NCBI GenBank assembly: GCA_958295715.1
Contig: OY282371.1
Span: 1,342,267-1,406,266, forward strand
Direction: 5' to 3'
DNA: 64,000 nt
Source: an uncultured Dehalococcoidia bacterium
GTDB taxonomy: Bacteria > Chloroflexota > Dehalococcoidia > Lucifugimonadales > GCA-2712585
Shown: positions 16,873 to 25,912 of the stretch, piece by piece
Layout: each line of letters begins with the position of its first letter
How positions within the stretch are numbered: the first letter of the stretch is position 1
Notes under the pieces: model-generated
The model's input: the letters and a program-made list of their open reading frames with translations, nothing else
Told to the model about the DNA's origin: nothing
The model's database searches: none
Program-made: the position numbers and the translations under genes

Positions 16873-17985
16873 CTAGGCGCCGGCCCTCGAGCCGGGCGTC
16901 TCCACCGCCAAGCTCTGAATGGCGTTGTTAGCGTACCCGCGAAAGTTCCAGGGGGACTCCCTCTCTTGCCGCGCTCCCGTGGAATCGGTGGCGCGAGACA
17001 TGAAGATGAAGTGCCCCGGCTCCTTGGCCGTCCAGGGGAACTCCCACCGCCGCCAGCAGTTGACGTCGGCTTCACCCTTAAGCTCCGCGTCTCCCCAAGT
17101 CTCGCCCGCGTCGTCGCTCACCTCCACCCTGGTGACCTCCCCGTTCCCCGACCAAGCGAAACCCCTAATGACAATAGGCCCCGGCGGGATAATCTCTCCG
17201 TGGCGCGGCGTGGTGATGTTGGACTTCACCTTAATCGTGGTCACCGGCTCCCGGCGGGCGATATCCTTCTCCGGCCCCTCATTTATGAAGACGTAGCGGC
17301 GGTTCTGGAAGAAGCCGTCGTAGGGCCTGTCAAGAACCTGAATGCGCTTGAGCCACTTCACCGACGCCATGCCGTACCACCTGGGCGCGACCAGCCGCAG
17401 GGGGAAGCCGTGGTCGGGGGTCAACGGCGCGCCGTTCATCTCGTAGGCCAGCAGGTTGTCGGGACTAAGGGCCGCGTTTAAGGGAAGACTGCGAACGTAG
17501 GGCAGGTCCTCAAAAACCTCTCCCTCCTCCTCCTCTTCACCCACGTCGGAGCCATGGAAGGCCACCTCCACGGCGCCATCCTTCACGCCCGCCGCGTCAA
17601 GGATGGCCAACAGGGGAACGCCCCTCCACTTGGCGGCGCTGACGGCCCCGTGGCTGAAGGATATCCCCTCAGCCGGCGGCCGCATGTGGGAGCGGCTGTT
17701 CCCCGCGCACTCCAAGGTTACGACCGACTCCCTGCTATTCATGGCCATAATTCGCTCAAAGTCAAGCTCAAGGGGAACGCTCACCTCGCCATCCACCCGC
17801 AGACGCCAATCGTTTATGTCAACCTCTGGGACATCCGCAAAGTGGTTCCTAACGAAGAACCTATCCACCGGCGTAATGAACGAGTCAAGGGCCGCCAGCC
17901 TAGACTCCCGCACAATGGGGGCCTCGGATATCCGCACAAGGTGAGGCTGGCCGGCCGCGGTGGATTCCATCTCGACCTCAGACAT
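16873..17985 (-). CDS. Sulfite oxidase-like molybdopterin oxidoreductase
   Basis: This 370-residue molybdoenzyme has an oxidoreductase molybdopterin-binding domain (about 20-230) with the molybdenum Cys93 in LECAGNSRSHMRPP, and a C-terminal Mo-co dimerisation domain (about 235-350) with the motif VIRGFAWSGNGEVTRVEVS. No Tat signal, transmembrane segment or haem-binding domain is present, so it is probably cytosolic and donates electrons to a soluble partner. An acidic insert (GEEEEEGE) lies near residue 155. It is upstream of the ATC-hydrolase-like gene on the same strand (45-bp gap). Sulfite oxidation would fit the sulfur theme, but nitrate-reductase-like or other substrates are possible. 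Confidence 0.85.
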   Translation of the reverse strand: MSEVEMESTAAGQPHLVRISEAPIVRESRLAALDSFITPVDRFFVRNHFADVPEVDINDWRLRVDGEVSVPLELDFERIMAMNSRESVVTLECAGNSRSHMRPPAEGISFSHGAVSAAKWRGVPLLAILDAAGVKDGAVEVAFHGSDVGEEEEEGEVFEDLPYVRSLPLNAALSPDNLLAYEMNGAPLTPDHGFPLRLVAPRWYGMASVKWLKRIQVLDRPYDGFFQNRRYVFINEGPEKDIARREPVTTIKVKSNITTPRHGEIIPPGPIVIRGFAWSGNGEVTRVEVSDDAGETWGDAELKGEADVNCWRRWEFPWTAKEPGHFIFMSRATDSTGARQERESPWNFRGYANNAIQSLAVETPGSRAGA

Positions 17986-18044
17986 CGGAATTCAGACCGG
18001 AACCGGACTGTCGAGAGGCGCGCTGGCTCATTGTTGAAACCGGC

Positions 18045-18410
18045 CTACTCCGCTATCACCGTGGAGCTTCCCGCCGCCGTGAGGGTGATGTGGGAAAAGG
18101 CCGAGTCCTCCGTGGCGCCGTGCCAGTGCTTCTCACCCGCCGGCACGTGTATAACGGCGCCCTCCGTAACCACCCGCTCACCCTCCTGATTGGCCACAAT
18201 GCCTGTGCCGTGGGTCACCAGGAGTATCTGGTCGCTGGTGTGGGTGTGGAACTTGTTCTTGGCCCCGGCGGCAAAGTTGACCACGCTGAAGTTGAAGAAC
18301 CCGCTCGTTTTCTCCGTCACCAGGTCCTGCCGCGACACGGCCCCTCCGAAGAATATGGGGCTGTCGGTAGAGTCCTCTTTGGGGACCTCTGCAATCTTGA
18401 TTACCTTCAC
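18045..18410 (-). CDS. Small single-domain cupin protein
   Basis: This 121-residue beta-barrel protein has cupin motif 1 residues His55, His57 and Gln61 (KFHTHTSDQILLV) and motif 2 around His95/His97 (VPAGEKHWHGA), so a metal site is likely. GTG 18410 is chosen because it follows GGAGGAAGC and starts the conserved domain; the frame is open 59 codons further upstream without similarity or a ribosome-binding site. The gene lies 59 bp upstream of the sulfite-oxidase-like gene on the same strand and may lead that operon. Its substrate is unknown; quercetinase-like or carboxymuconolactone-decarboxylase-associated cupins look similar. Confidence 0.78.
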   Translation of the reverse strand: MKVIKIAEVPKEDSTDSPIFFGGAVSRQDLVTEKTSGFFNFSVVNFAAGAKNKFHTHTSDQILLVTHGTGIVANQEGERVVTEGAVIHVPAGEKHWHGATEDSAFSHITLTAAGSSTVIAE

Positions 18411-19179
18411 GCTTCCTCCTCGCCTTACGCTGTCGGTGGCCCGGCCGGTCGCCCCCGCGGAGGCCGCGGCTTTACGGCGACGCCAAGCCCGCTCATTGTA
18501 GCAGGAAGGACGGGCATAGCCAAATGCCTTTGCCCCCGCCGTTGCTTGGCCGCAGGCTTCCTGGATTCCCGCCCTCTTATCCGTCATTCTCGCCCCTTCC
18601 TTTCCGTCATTCCCGCGAAGGCGGGAAGGGCGCGTGCGCCCACTTAAGTCTTGAAGAGCGTTGGTTTTGGGATGGGGGCTTCCTGGGGTCCGGCACCCTC
18701 TTATCCGTCATTCCCGCGCAGGCGGGAATCCATCTTTCTTACCGCCGCTGCGCCAGTCCAACCACACCCCAGCACGCGCTCAAGTTCGTTCGTAAGCGCT
18801 AGTCTTGTTACGGCCAGACCGGCTTCAGGTCTCCATCCGTCATTAGAGGGAGAGGCGGGTGTGTCTCTAGGACATGGGGCGTTGGTTCTGTGTGCGGCGT
18901 TCCTGGAATCCCGCCTGCGCGGGAATGACGGAAAGGCGGGGGCCTTGGAGTTCGGGGCGCTGGCTTGCGGATGAAATGGCAGCGCCAACGCTCTTCAAGA
19001 CAAAGCGGGCGCACGCGCCCTTCCCGCCTGCGCGGGAATGACGGAAAAAGGGTGGCGGGAATGACGGGAGGGGGGAACGGGCGCGGATAGGAGGCGTGGG
19101 AATGACGGGAGGGGGCGGCGGCGCTATACTAGCCCCTGCATCCATACCGCGCGCCAAGGGCCGCGCGCCAAGGGGCCAG
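18411..19179. repeat. REP-like cluster between divergent genes
   Basis: Palindromes lie near 18608-18627, 18711-18730, 18910-18929 and 19021-19040. The composite linker is in forward orientation at 18627-18672 and in reverse at 18975-19025. The cupin operon and the formamidase gene diverge from this gap, so both promoters must lie here, but no convincing promoter was identified. Confidence 0.75.
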
Positions 19180-20289
19180 ATGAAAAGCATCCAGATTAAC
19201 CGCGCCAAAATGCTGAAGGACGAGCCGCACACCGGACACAACCGGTGGCATCCCGACATACCGCCGGCCCTGGAGGCGGAGCCGGGCGAGGAGGTGGTCC
19301 TCGAGACCCGTGACGCCTGCGACGGCCAGATTCGCTTTGGCGACTCCGTAGAGGCCGTTTCCAACATCGCCCGCGGCGTGGTCCACCCGCTCACAGGCCC
19401 GGTCTACGTGAAGGGCGCGGAGCCCGGCGACCTGTTGGAGATCGAGTGCCTGGACGTAGCCCCGGAACCCGTTGGCTGGACCCGCATCAGCCCCGGCCTC
19501 GGCTTCCTGCGAGACCTCTTTCACGACCCATACTTGGTCCACTGGTCCATCGAGGACTCCTGGGCCACCACCGACTCCCTGCCCAAGGTCCGCATCCCGG
19601 CCGGCTGCTTCATGGGCACAGCGGGGGTGGCTCCGTCCCACGACCAACTGGCGCAGTGGACCCGCCGCGAGGCCGACCTGCTGGCCAAGGGCAGCCCCGT
19701 CTTCCCGCCGGACCCCACGGACGCGGTGCCCGCCTCCGGCCCCGCCGCCCTCCACGGACTCCGCACGCTGCCGCCGAGGGAGAACTGCGGCAACGCCGAC
19801 GCCAAGGAGCTCACCAAAGGCTCCCGGCTGTTCCTGCCCGTAGCGGTGGATGGCGGCCTCTACTCCACCGGCGACGCCCACTTCGCCCAGGGGGACGGGG
19901 AATGCTGCGTCACGGCCATCGAAATGGCGGCCACAGCGTCCCTCCGGTTTCGCGTGCACAAGGGCGAGGCGGCCAGGCGCGACATCCGGTGGCCCCGCTT
20001 CTCCCACCCGGGCTATTTCATGCCGCCCCAGTGGGCCGTTCCCAAGAGGTTCATCGCCACCATGGGAATGCCCGTCACAGACGACGGGGTTAACGAGGGC
20101 GAGAACCTGACCCTGGCGGCGCGAAACGCCCTCATCAACATGATAGACCTGCTTCAAGAGCGGGGTTGGACCAGGGAGCAGGCCTACGTTATTTGCAGCG
20201 TCGCCGTAGACTTCAAGATAAGCAACGTGGTTGACGTTCCCAACTTCGTGGTGTCGGCCTTCTTGCCGGAGGACATCTTTGAGGACTGA
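19180..20289 (+). CDS. Acetamidase/formamidase family protein
   Basis: This 369-residue protein belongs to the FmdA_AmdA family, which hydrolyses formamide, acetamide or related short amides to ammonia and the acid. Family segments are HNRWHPDIPPALEAEPGEEV, FGDSVEAVSNIARGVVHPLTGP (given in part), AEPGDLLEIE, and DAHFAQGDGECCVTAIEM near the metal/active site. ATG 19180 opens the conserved region; the frame is open upstream through repeat sequence, which I do not accept as coding. The next gene, a gamma-glutamyltransferase, starts 38 bp later, so the two are probably co-transcribed. The true amide is unknown. Confidence 0.87.
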   Translation: MKSIQINRAKMLKDEPHTGHNRWHPDIPPALEAEPGEEVVLETRDACDGQIRFGDSVEAVSNIARGVVHPLTGPVYVKGAEPGDLLEIECLDVAPEPVGWTRISPGLGFLRDLFHDPYLVHWSIEDSWATTDSLPKVRIPAGCFMGTAGVAPSHDQLAQWTRREADLLAKGSPVFPPDPTDAVPASGPAALHGLRTLPPRENCGNADAKELTKGSRLFLPVAVDGGLYSTGDAHFAQGDGECCVTAIEMAATASLRFRVHKGEAARRDIRWPRFSHPGYFMPPQWAVPKRFIATMGMPVTDDGVNEGENLTLAARNALINMIDLLQERGWTREQAYVICSVAVDFKISNVVDVPNFVVSAFLPEDIFED

Positions 20290-20327
20290 GGCCGTCCCGC
20301 AAGCCTATAACTAGCTGAGAGGTTCAC

Positions 20328-21995
20328 ATGCAGACCAGAAACGCCATGCCTGAAGGGGGCGGCTCCCTAACGGCCCACAGACCGGTTATCCACGGCAGAC
20401 GCGGGATGGTGGCCTGCGCCCACTACGAGGCATCGCTTGCGGGACTCCGCATGTTCATGCAGGGGGGGAACGCCGTTGACGCCGCCGTGGCCGCCGCCGC
20501 CGCCCTCAACGTGGTCGAGCCGTTCATGTCGGGGCTGGGAGGAATCGGGTTCCTGCTCATAAGCCGCGACCACGGCCGGGAGCGCCGGGTCCTCAACTTC
20601 TCCGGCGTGGTGCCGCAAAAGGGCGTTCCGGAGGCCTTCACCCCGGAGAACCACAGCGTTGGCGTCCGCTGCCCCCTGGTCCCGGGCAACCCCCACGGCT
20701 GGTTGACCATGCTTGAGACCTACGGGACCTTGGACAGGGCCACCGTGTTGGCCCCGGCCATAGAGCTTGCCGAAACGGGGGTCCCCATATCGAAATCCGA
20801 CAGCCGCTATTACGAGGTGAACGAGGGGAGGCTTGGCCAGTTTCCCACGTCGAAGGCGGCCTACCTGCCCGGCGGACACGCCCCGCGGCCGGGCGAAATC
20901 CTGAAGCAGCCCGACCTGGCCGGCAGCTTCCGCATCCTGGCTGAAGAGGGGCTGGACGGCTTCTACCGTGGGGCCATCGCCAAGGAGATAGACCGGTTTA
21001 TGAAGGAATCCGACGGCCTGATTACCGCCGAGGACCTGGATTCCTACCGTCCCGACTGGGAAACCCCCTTGAGCATCGACTACAAGGGTTACGAAATCGT
21101 GACCACCGGGCCCAACTCCAACGCCTTTCAGGTCCTGGAGACCCTGAACATTCTGGAGGAGTTCGACCTTGCCAGCCTGGGCCATAACACCGCCGACTAC
21201 GTTCACCTGGTGTCCGAGGCCATCAAGATAGCCGTGCCCGACCGCATCAAGCACGGCGGCGACCCCAAGAGCTACGACGTGCCCACGGCGGGCCTGCTGG
21301 ATAAGGGATACGCCGCCGAGCGGAGGCGCCATATCGACCACGCCAGGGCCTCGGTGGTCATTGGGGAGCGGTACACCGAAAACCCGCCCTCCGACGCCAT
21401 CACCGCCGGGAACCCCAGCGTCTACACCAGCGGCGAGACGACCCACTTCTCCGCCGCCGACTCCAACGGGACCGTCGCCAGCATCACGCAAACCCTGGGG
21501 GCCGGGTTCGGATGCGGCGTCGTGGCGGGCGCGACGGGCTTCCTTCTCAACAACAACATCGACCTCATGGACATCACCGGCGGCTCCGACAGCAAACTGC
21601 TGGTCCAGCCCGGCAAGCGTCCGGGCAGCAACATGGCTCCCATTCAGGTCTTCAAGGATGGGCGGTTCATCCTGTCAATCGGCACGCCGGGCAGCTACGG
21701 CATCCCCCAGACCACGACGCAGATGATACTGAACGTCCTTGAGTTCGGCATGAACGTGCAGGAGGCCATTGAGGCCCCCCGGTTCAGGGTTATGACCGGC
21801 AGCGCCATTAACATGGAGAGCCGCATCTCCCAGGCCGTGCGGGACGAACTCGCCAGCCGGGGCCACGACGTTGGGCTGCTGGGAGAGTGGGGAATGGAGG
21901 TCGGCGGGGGGCACGCCATAGCCGCCGACCCCGAAACGGGCGTCCTGATGGGCGGGGCCGACCCCCGGCGGGACGGCTACGCCCTGGGCCTGTAG
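20328..21995 (+). CDS. Gamma-glutamyltransferase family hydrolase
   Basis: This Ntn-hydrolase of 555 residues is made as a proenzyme that self-cleaves before the nucleophile Thr371 (GETTHFSAADSNG). The large-subunit part has GGNAVDAAVAAAAALNVVEP and the small-subunit part has LLVQPGKRPGSNMAPI. It has no signal peptide or membrane anchor, unlike periplasmic Ggt, so it probably works in the cytosol, on glutathione, gamma-glutamyl amides or, as for some relatives, cyclic amides. ATG 20328 follows GAGAGG. It is downstream of the formamidase and convergent with ridA, 1 bp away. The substrate is uncertain. Confidence 0.88.
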   Translation: MQTRNAMPEGGGSLTAHRPVIHGRRGMVACAHYEASLAGLRMFMQGGNAVDAAVAAAAALNVVEPFMSGLGGIGFLLISRDHGRERRVLNFSGVVPQKGVPEAFTPENHSVGVRCPLVPGNPHGWLTMLETYGTLDRATVLAPAIELAETGVPISKSDSRYYEVNEGRLGQFPTSKAAYLPGGHAPRPGEILKQPDLAGSFRILAEEGLDGFYRGAIAKEIDRFMKESDGLITAEDLDSYRPDWETPLSIDYKGYEIVTTGPNSNAFQVLETLNILEEFDLASLGHNTADYVHLVSEAIKIAVPDRIKHGGDPKSYDVPTAGLLDKGYAAERRRHIDHARASVVIGERYTENPPSDAITAGNPSVYTSGETTHFSAADSNGTVASITQTLGAGFGCGVVAGATGFLLNNNIDLMDITGGSDSKLLVQPGKRPGSNMAPIQVFKDGRFILSIGTPGSYGIPQTTTQMILNVLEFGMNVQEAIEAPRFRVMTGSAINMESRISQAVRDELASRGHDVGLLGEWGMEVGGGHAIAADPETGVLMGGADPRRDGYALGL

Positions 21996-21996
21996 C

Positions 21997-22461
21997 CTAG
22001 CCCGACACCTCAGCTATCATCTCTATCTCCACGGCCACGCCGCCGGGAAGGGTCGCCAGGCCCACCGCGGAGCGGGCGTGCCGCCCCTTGTCGCCGTAGA
22101 CCTCCACGAGAAGGTCGGAGCAGCCGTTGATAACGGCGGGCGGCTGGGTGAAGTCCGGGTCCGAGTTCACCATTCCCAGCAGCTTGACCACGTGGCTAAG
22201 CTTGTCCAGGTCCCCAATCTCCGCCTTCAGGTTGGCCAGCAGGTTCAGGGCGCAGATGCGGGCCGCCTCGTAACCCTCCTCAACGGTCAGGTCCCGTCCG
22301 AGCTTCCCCGCGAAGGGGGTCCCGTCGGGGCGTCGGGGCGTCACCCCGGAGAGGAACACCAGGTTCCCCACGCGCACCGCGGGTATGTAGTTGCCGCCCG
22401 GCGGCGGGGGCGTTGGTAGGGTGAGACCCATTTGCTTCAGCTTATCCTCGACCTGTGACAA
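21997..22461 (-). CDS. RidA family (YjgF/YER057c/UK114) protein
   Basis: RidA-type enzymes hydrolyse reactive enamine/imine intermediates released by PLP enzymes. The 154 residues contain VGNLVFLSGVTPRRPDG, the long helix of the fold, and the conserved catalytic Arg130 in RHARSAVGLATLPGG with the final VEIEMIA strand. The start is TTG at 22461 preceded by AGGAGG at 8-nt spacing; an ATG that lies closer is out of frame. It is 36 bp downstream of the M20 gene on the same strand, so the pair forms an operon. A nearby PLP Cys/Met enzyme could supply its substrate. The N-terminal Pro-rich segment marks the longer, atypical RidA group. Confidence 0.88.
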   Translation of the reverse strand: MSQVEDKLKQMGLTLPTPPPPGGNYIPAVRVGNLVFLSGVTPRRPDGTPFAGKLGRDLTVEEGYEAARICALNLLANLKAEIGDLDKLSHVVKLLGMVNSDPDFTQPPAVINGCSDLLVEVYGDKGRHARSAVGLATLPGGVAVEIEMIAEVSG

Positions 22462-22497
22462 AACGCATCCTCCTAATGGCAGTTTGGTTCTCCGGGG

Positions 22498-23760
22498 TCA
22501 GCTTGCGGGCAGGCGGCACACGTCGAGGGCCGTTAAGGCCAGCACCCGCGCCACCTGCTCCATGTCGTCGATTATCGAGTACTCGTCGGGGGCCGTCGCC
22601 GACTCAATCCCCCCGGCGGGGCCGTGAAGAAGGCACGGGACCCCGGCGCGGTACAGCTTGGAGGTGTCGTCGGCGCTGTAGGACCAGGGCAGCACGGAGC
22701 CAACCCCCCGCGGCTCCCTGCCCGTCACCGTCCGGTACTGGCGGAGCACGCTGTCAAGGATGTACTCGTCTTTGGGGAGGTCGAAGGGTTCCACTATCAT
22801 GGTGAAGGCCCGGTACTTGGCCGGCGGCGGCATCTCAATTTCGTATTGGAACTCCGGGTCCTCCGCTTTAATGGCGTCCAGAACCGCCTCAACGTCCTCC
22901 CTCACCATCGCGGCGGTGGCGCCGGGGGGGAAGCGAACGTCCACGACCACCGAGCAGAAGTCCGCGTTATACGTGGCCTCCGAGCGGTTGTGGTCGCGGC
23001 CTATCCCGCCGATGATGGTGCCAACGTTGATGCGAGGGAGTCCCGGCAGGTCCGGCCTGGGCGTGTGCCTGAACTTGATGCCCTTCAAGGCGGGAATGAC
23101 CTTGCACATCTTCTCAATGGCGTCTATGGACTGCTCGGCCAGGTTCATGTGCCGCGCCCGGCCGATGGTGTGAATGGCCATCTCAGCCGAGCCGGCGTGC
23201 ACAGTAACGATGTTGTCAGCGCCGAAGGGCTCGGGCACGACCGCCATGTCGGCCAGAGGGCCGTTCTCGCACAGGTGGCTCGTTCCCACGCCGCCCTGCA
23301 ACTCACCGGCCACACAGGCCAGAATAAGGTCGCCCTTCAACTCAACGCCGCTCAGCCTCACCGCCTCGGCGGCCTCAATCATGGCCGCGACGCCGCCCTT
23401 CATGTTGCGGATGCCCGCGCCGTATAGCCGGTTTCCGCTCACCGTTGGCGTCCAGGGGTCGCGGGTCCAGTTCTGGGCCACCGGGTTGATGTCGACGTGG
23501 CCGTTCAGCATCAGCGACTTCCCGCCGCCGGCCCCCCTCAATATGGCGATGGTCTGGAACCGGCCCGGCTCCACCTCCTGGAGCTCCACCTCGTAGCCGC
23601 GCTCCTCAAAGAAGCCTGCCAGGAAGCGGGCCGCCGCCGTCTCTTCGCCCTTGAAGCTGGGAATCCTGATGAGGTCTCCGGCCACGGCGAGCATCCTGTC
23701 GCGGTTCACCGCCTCCAGGACCATCGCCGACCCGGGCGAGGCGGCCCCGCCCTTAGCCAT
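22498..23760 (-). CDS. M20 family metallohydrolase (ArgE/DapE/ACY1-like), divergent metal site
   Basis: This 420-residue protein has the M20 catalytic and lid domains. His88 and Asp90 are present in NGHVDINP. The bridging Asp of the usual DMKGG is Asn119 (RNMKGG), and the usual DEE reads GEL (Gly152, Glu153, Leu154), so the general base remains while one metal ligand is lost. This may mark a subfamily with one metal or another use of the fold. ATG 23760 is used, but there is no clear ribosome-binding site; ATG 23724 is an alternative. It is co-directional with ridA downstream. Likely substrates are N-acyl amino acids or dipeptides; this is not proven. Confidence 0.78.
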   Translation of the reverse strand: MAKGGAASPGSAMVLEAVNRDRMLAVAGDLIRIPSFKGEETAAARFLAGFFEERGYEVELQEVEPGRFQTIAILRGAGGGKSLMLNGHVDINPVAQNWTRDPWTPTVSGNRLYGAGIRNMKGGVAAMIEAAEAVRLSGVELKGDLILACVAGELQGGVGTSHLCENGPLADMAVVPEPFGADNIVTVHAGSAEMAIHTIGRARHMNLAEQSIDAIEKMCKVIPALKGIKFRHTPRPDLPGLPRINVGTIIGGIGRDHNRSEATYNADFCSVVVDVRFPPGATAAMVREDVEAVLDAIKAEDPEFQYEIEMPPPAKYRAFTMIVEPFDLPKDEYILDSVLRQYRTVTGREPRGVGSVLPWSYSADDTSKLYRAGVPCLLHGPAGGIESATAPDEYSIIDDMEQVARVLALTALDVCRLPAS

Positions 23761-24360
23761 GGCCAGGAACTCTTGAACTGCTTATGCTCATGGATGTCTT
23801 CACCGCCTCAGTCTGCCCTATCGAGGCTTGCGGGTCAAGGGCGGGATAAATGCGCGCCGCGTATTGCCGCGCGCCAAGCGTTGCCCTGGTCAACGCCATT
23901 GCCCGCCTCTCCCTCCCGGCCATTCCCGCCCTCCCCATCCGTCATTCCCGTGAAAACGGGAATCCAGGAAGGCCCCACCTCGGAACGGCCAATGTGTCGC
24001 TGTCATGCCCCCGGCCCAAACCCGATGTTCTGTCAAAAGAGGACGCTGGCGGGAATCCAGGAACCCAAAACAGAGAACCAACGCTCTTCAAAACTAAGTG
24101 GGCACCCGTGCCCTTCCCGCCTGCGCGGGAATGACGGAAAGGAGAAGGGGGAATGGCGGGATGGGGGTGGCGGGATGGCGGGAGGGCCGGGAACGGGAAT
24201 CCATCCCCGCGCCAAACGCAGCCCTGGCCAACGCCATTGCCCCCGTCGCCGCAAACGCCTACACTTCCCCGCGTGGCCCCGAACCCAGCCCCCGCCAGGC
24301 CGCGGGAGACGGCCTCAGTCAACCAGAACCCCGCGGCAAGCGCAAGAAAAGGGACAGAAG
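23761..24360. repeat. REP-like cluster between divergent genes
   Basis: Palindromes lie near 23943-23962 (GTGAAAAC type) and 24117-24133, with the composite linker in reverse at 24070-24120. An imperfect direct repeat of GCGCCAAGCGTTGCCCTGGT (23871-23890) recurs as GCGCCAAACGCAGCCCTGGC near 24211, each followed by CAACGCCATTGCCC. No gene is supported. Confidence 0.75.
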
Positions 24361-25482
24361 ATGAAAATCGAGACCCTAGCCGTCCACAGCGGACGCGCCA
24401 TAGACCCCTCCACCGGCGCCGTGACTCCACCCCTCCACATGTCCACCACCTACCAGCGCGCCGCCGACGGCTCCTATCCAAAGGAGTACATCTACGCCCG
24501 CTCCGGCAACCCCACCCGTAGCCTCTTGGAGGGATGCCTCGCGGACCTTGAGGGGGGAACGGCCGCCGCCGCCTTCTCCTCAGGGATGGCCGCCATCATG
24601 ACCGTATTTCAGACCCTCGCCCCCGGGGATCACGTCATCGCGCCCCAGGACATCTACCACGGCACCGCGCGGCTCCTCCGGCAGGTCCTCGCCCGGTGGC
24701 GCCTATCCACCACCTTTGTGGACATGACCGACCTCGACGCCCTGCGCCGCGCCGTGACCCCTTCAACCAAGCTGGTCTTCATCGAGACACCCTCCAACCC
24801 CCTGCTGAAGATAACCGACGTGGCCGCCGCGGCGGAGTTGGCCCGGCTCCACGGCGCCTCCTCCATCTGCGACAACACCTGGGCCAGCCCCGTTCTCCAA
24901 CGCCCCTTGGACCTGGGCGTCGACCTGGTGGTCCACTCCACCACCAAGTACCTGAGCGGCCACGGCGACGTGACGGGGGGAGTTCTCGTGGCCGCCCACG
25001 AAAGCGACCTCTTTAGCTCCATCAGGCAGGTGCAGCAGGACGGGGGAGCCGTCCCGTCGCCCTTCGACTGCTGGCTCCTACTCCGCAGCATCCGGACGCT
25101 GCCCCACCGGATGCGCGCCCACAGCGAGAACGCCGCCAAGGTGGCCCGGTTCCTTGACGGCCATCCCAAGGTCGCCCAGGTCTTCTACCCCGGGTTGCCC
25201 GACCACCGCGGCCACGACGTCGCGGCCAAGCAGATGTCCATGTTCGGCGGGATGCTCTCCTTTCGAGTCCGGGGCGGCAGCGACACGGCCTTCGGGGTAG
25301 CCGCCAGGACTGAGCTTTTCACGAGGGCCACCAGCCTGGGCAGCTACGAAAGCCTGATAGAGCATCGCGCCTCCATTGAAGGCCCCGAGACCAGAACCCC
25401 CCACGACCTCCTCCGCGTCTCCGTTGGACTGGAGCACCCCGACGACCTGATAGCCGACCTCGCGCAGGCCCTAGACCGGTAA
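24361..25482 (+). CDS. Cys/Met metabolism PLP-dependent enzyme (cystathionine gamma-synthase/lyase type)
   Basis: This fold-type I PLP enzyme of 373 residues catalyses replacement or elimination at the gamma or beta carbon of sulfur amino acids. Visible motifs are TLAVHSGRAIDPSTGAVTPP, the Tyr/Arg pair in YIYARSGNPTR, the cofactor-stacking FSSGMAA, ICDNTWASP, and the Schiff-base Lys196 in HSTTKYLSGHGD. ATG 24361 is preceded by AAGGGACAGAAG. It has no close operon partner; divergent M20/ridA lie upstream. MetB, MetC, methionine gamma-lyase and MetZ look alike at this level, so I leave the gene symbol empty. Confidence 0.87.
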   Translation: MKIETLAVHSGRAIDPSTGAVTPPLHMSTTYQRAADGSYPKEYIYARSGNPTRSLLEGCLADLEGGTAAAAFSSGMAAIMTVFQTLAPGDHVIAPQDIYHGTARLLRQVLARWRLSTTFVDMTDLDALRRAVTPSTKLVFIETPSNPLLKITDVAAAAELARLHGASSICDNTWASPVLQRPLDLGVDLVVHSTTKYLSGHGDVTGGVLVAAHESDLFSSIRQVQQDGGAVPSPFDCWLLLRSIRTLPHRMRAHSENAAKVARFLDGHPKVAQVFYPGLPDHRGHDVAAKQMSMFGGMLSFRVRGGSDTAFGVAARTELFTRATSLGSYESLIEHRASIEGPETRTPHDLLRVSVGLEHPDDLIADLAQALDR

Positions 25483-25846
25483 GTTCCCTCCGTTCTTTCC
25501 TTCCCCCCAGTGCCGCGCCCATCTCATTGAGCGCATACCCTTACGGAAGGGGGCGCGCGCCGTGGCGTCGGTTCCCCCGGCGCAACGGAGGGGATGGATT
25601 CCCGCCTGCGCGGGAATGACGAATAAGAGGGCGGGAATGACGGAAAGGGAAAGGGCGGGCATGGCGGGAGAAAGGGCGGCGGGCGGGAAGCCACGCTCCC
25701 AACACAGAACCAACGCTCCGCAAAACTAAATTGGGCGCACGCGCCCTTCCCGCCTGCGCGGGAATGACGGGAAGGGGGGCTGGGATGCCGGAGAACCGGA
25801 CCGGAATGAAGGCAATGTGAACGGGTTCAGACCCTAGGTGTTTTCA
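25483..25846. repeat. REP-like cluster upstream of aconitase
   Basis: Palindromes lie near 25598-25617 and 25747-25767, with the composite linker in reverse at 25700-25752. No gene is supported. Confidence 0.7.
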
Positions 25847-25869
25847 GTGAGGGGGGTGGATGCTATTAT
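25841..25869 (+). promoter_or_regulatory. Possible promoter of the aconitase gene
   Basis: TTTTCA (25841-25846), 17 bp and TATTAT (25864-25869) give a plausible but weak sigma-70-like promoter about 44 bp before ATG 25913. Confidence 0.35.
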
Positions 25870-25912
25870 GGGTTGTTGGATGGGCGGTAAATTCAAAAGA
25901 AGCGGAGCTTGC

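Noticed and set aside
23497..24360. Long N-terminal extension of the Cys/Met PLP enzyme
   Set aside because: This part is antisense to the M20 gene and then repeat sequence; ATG 24361 matches the family start.
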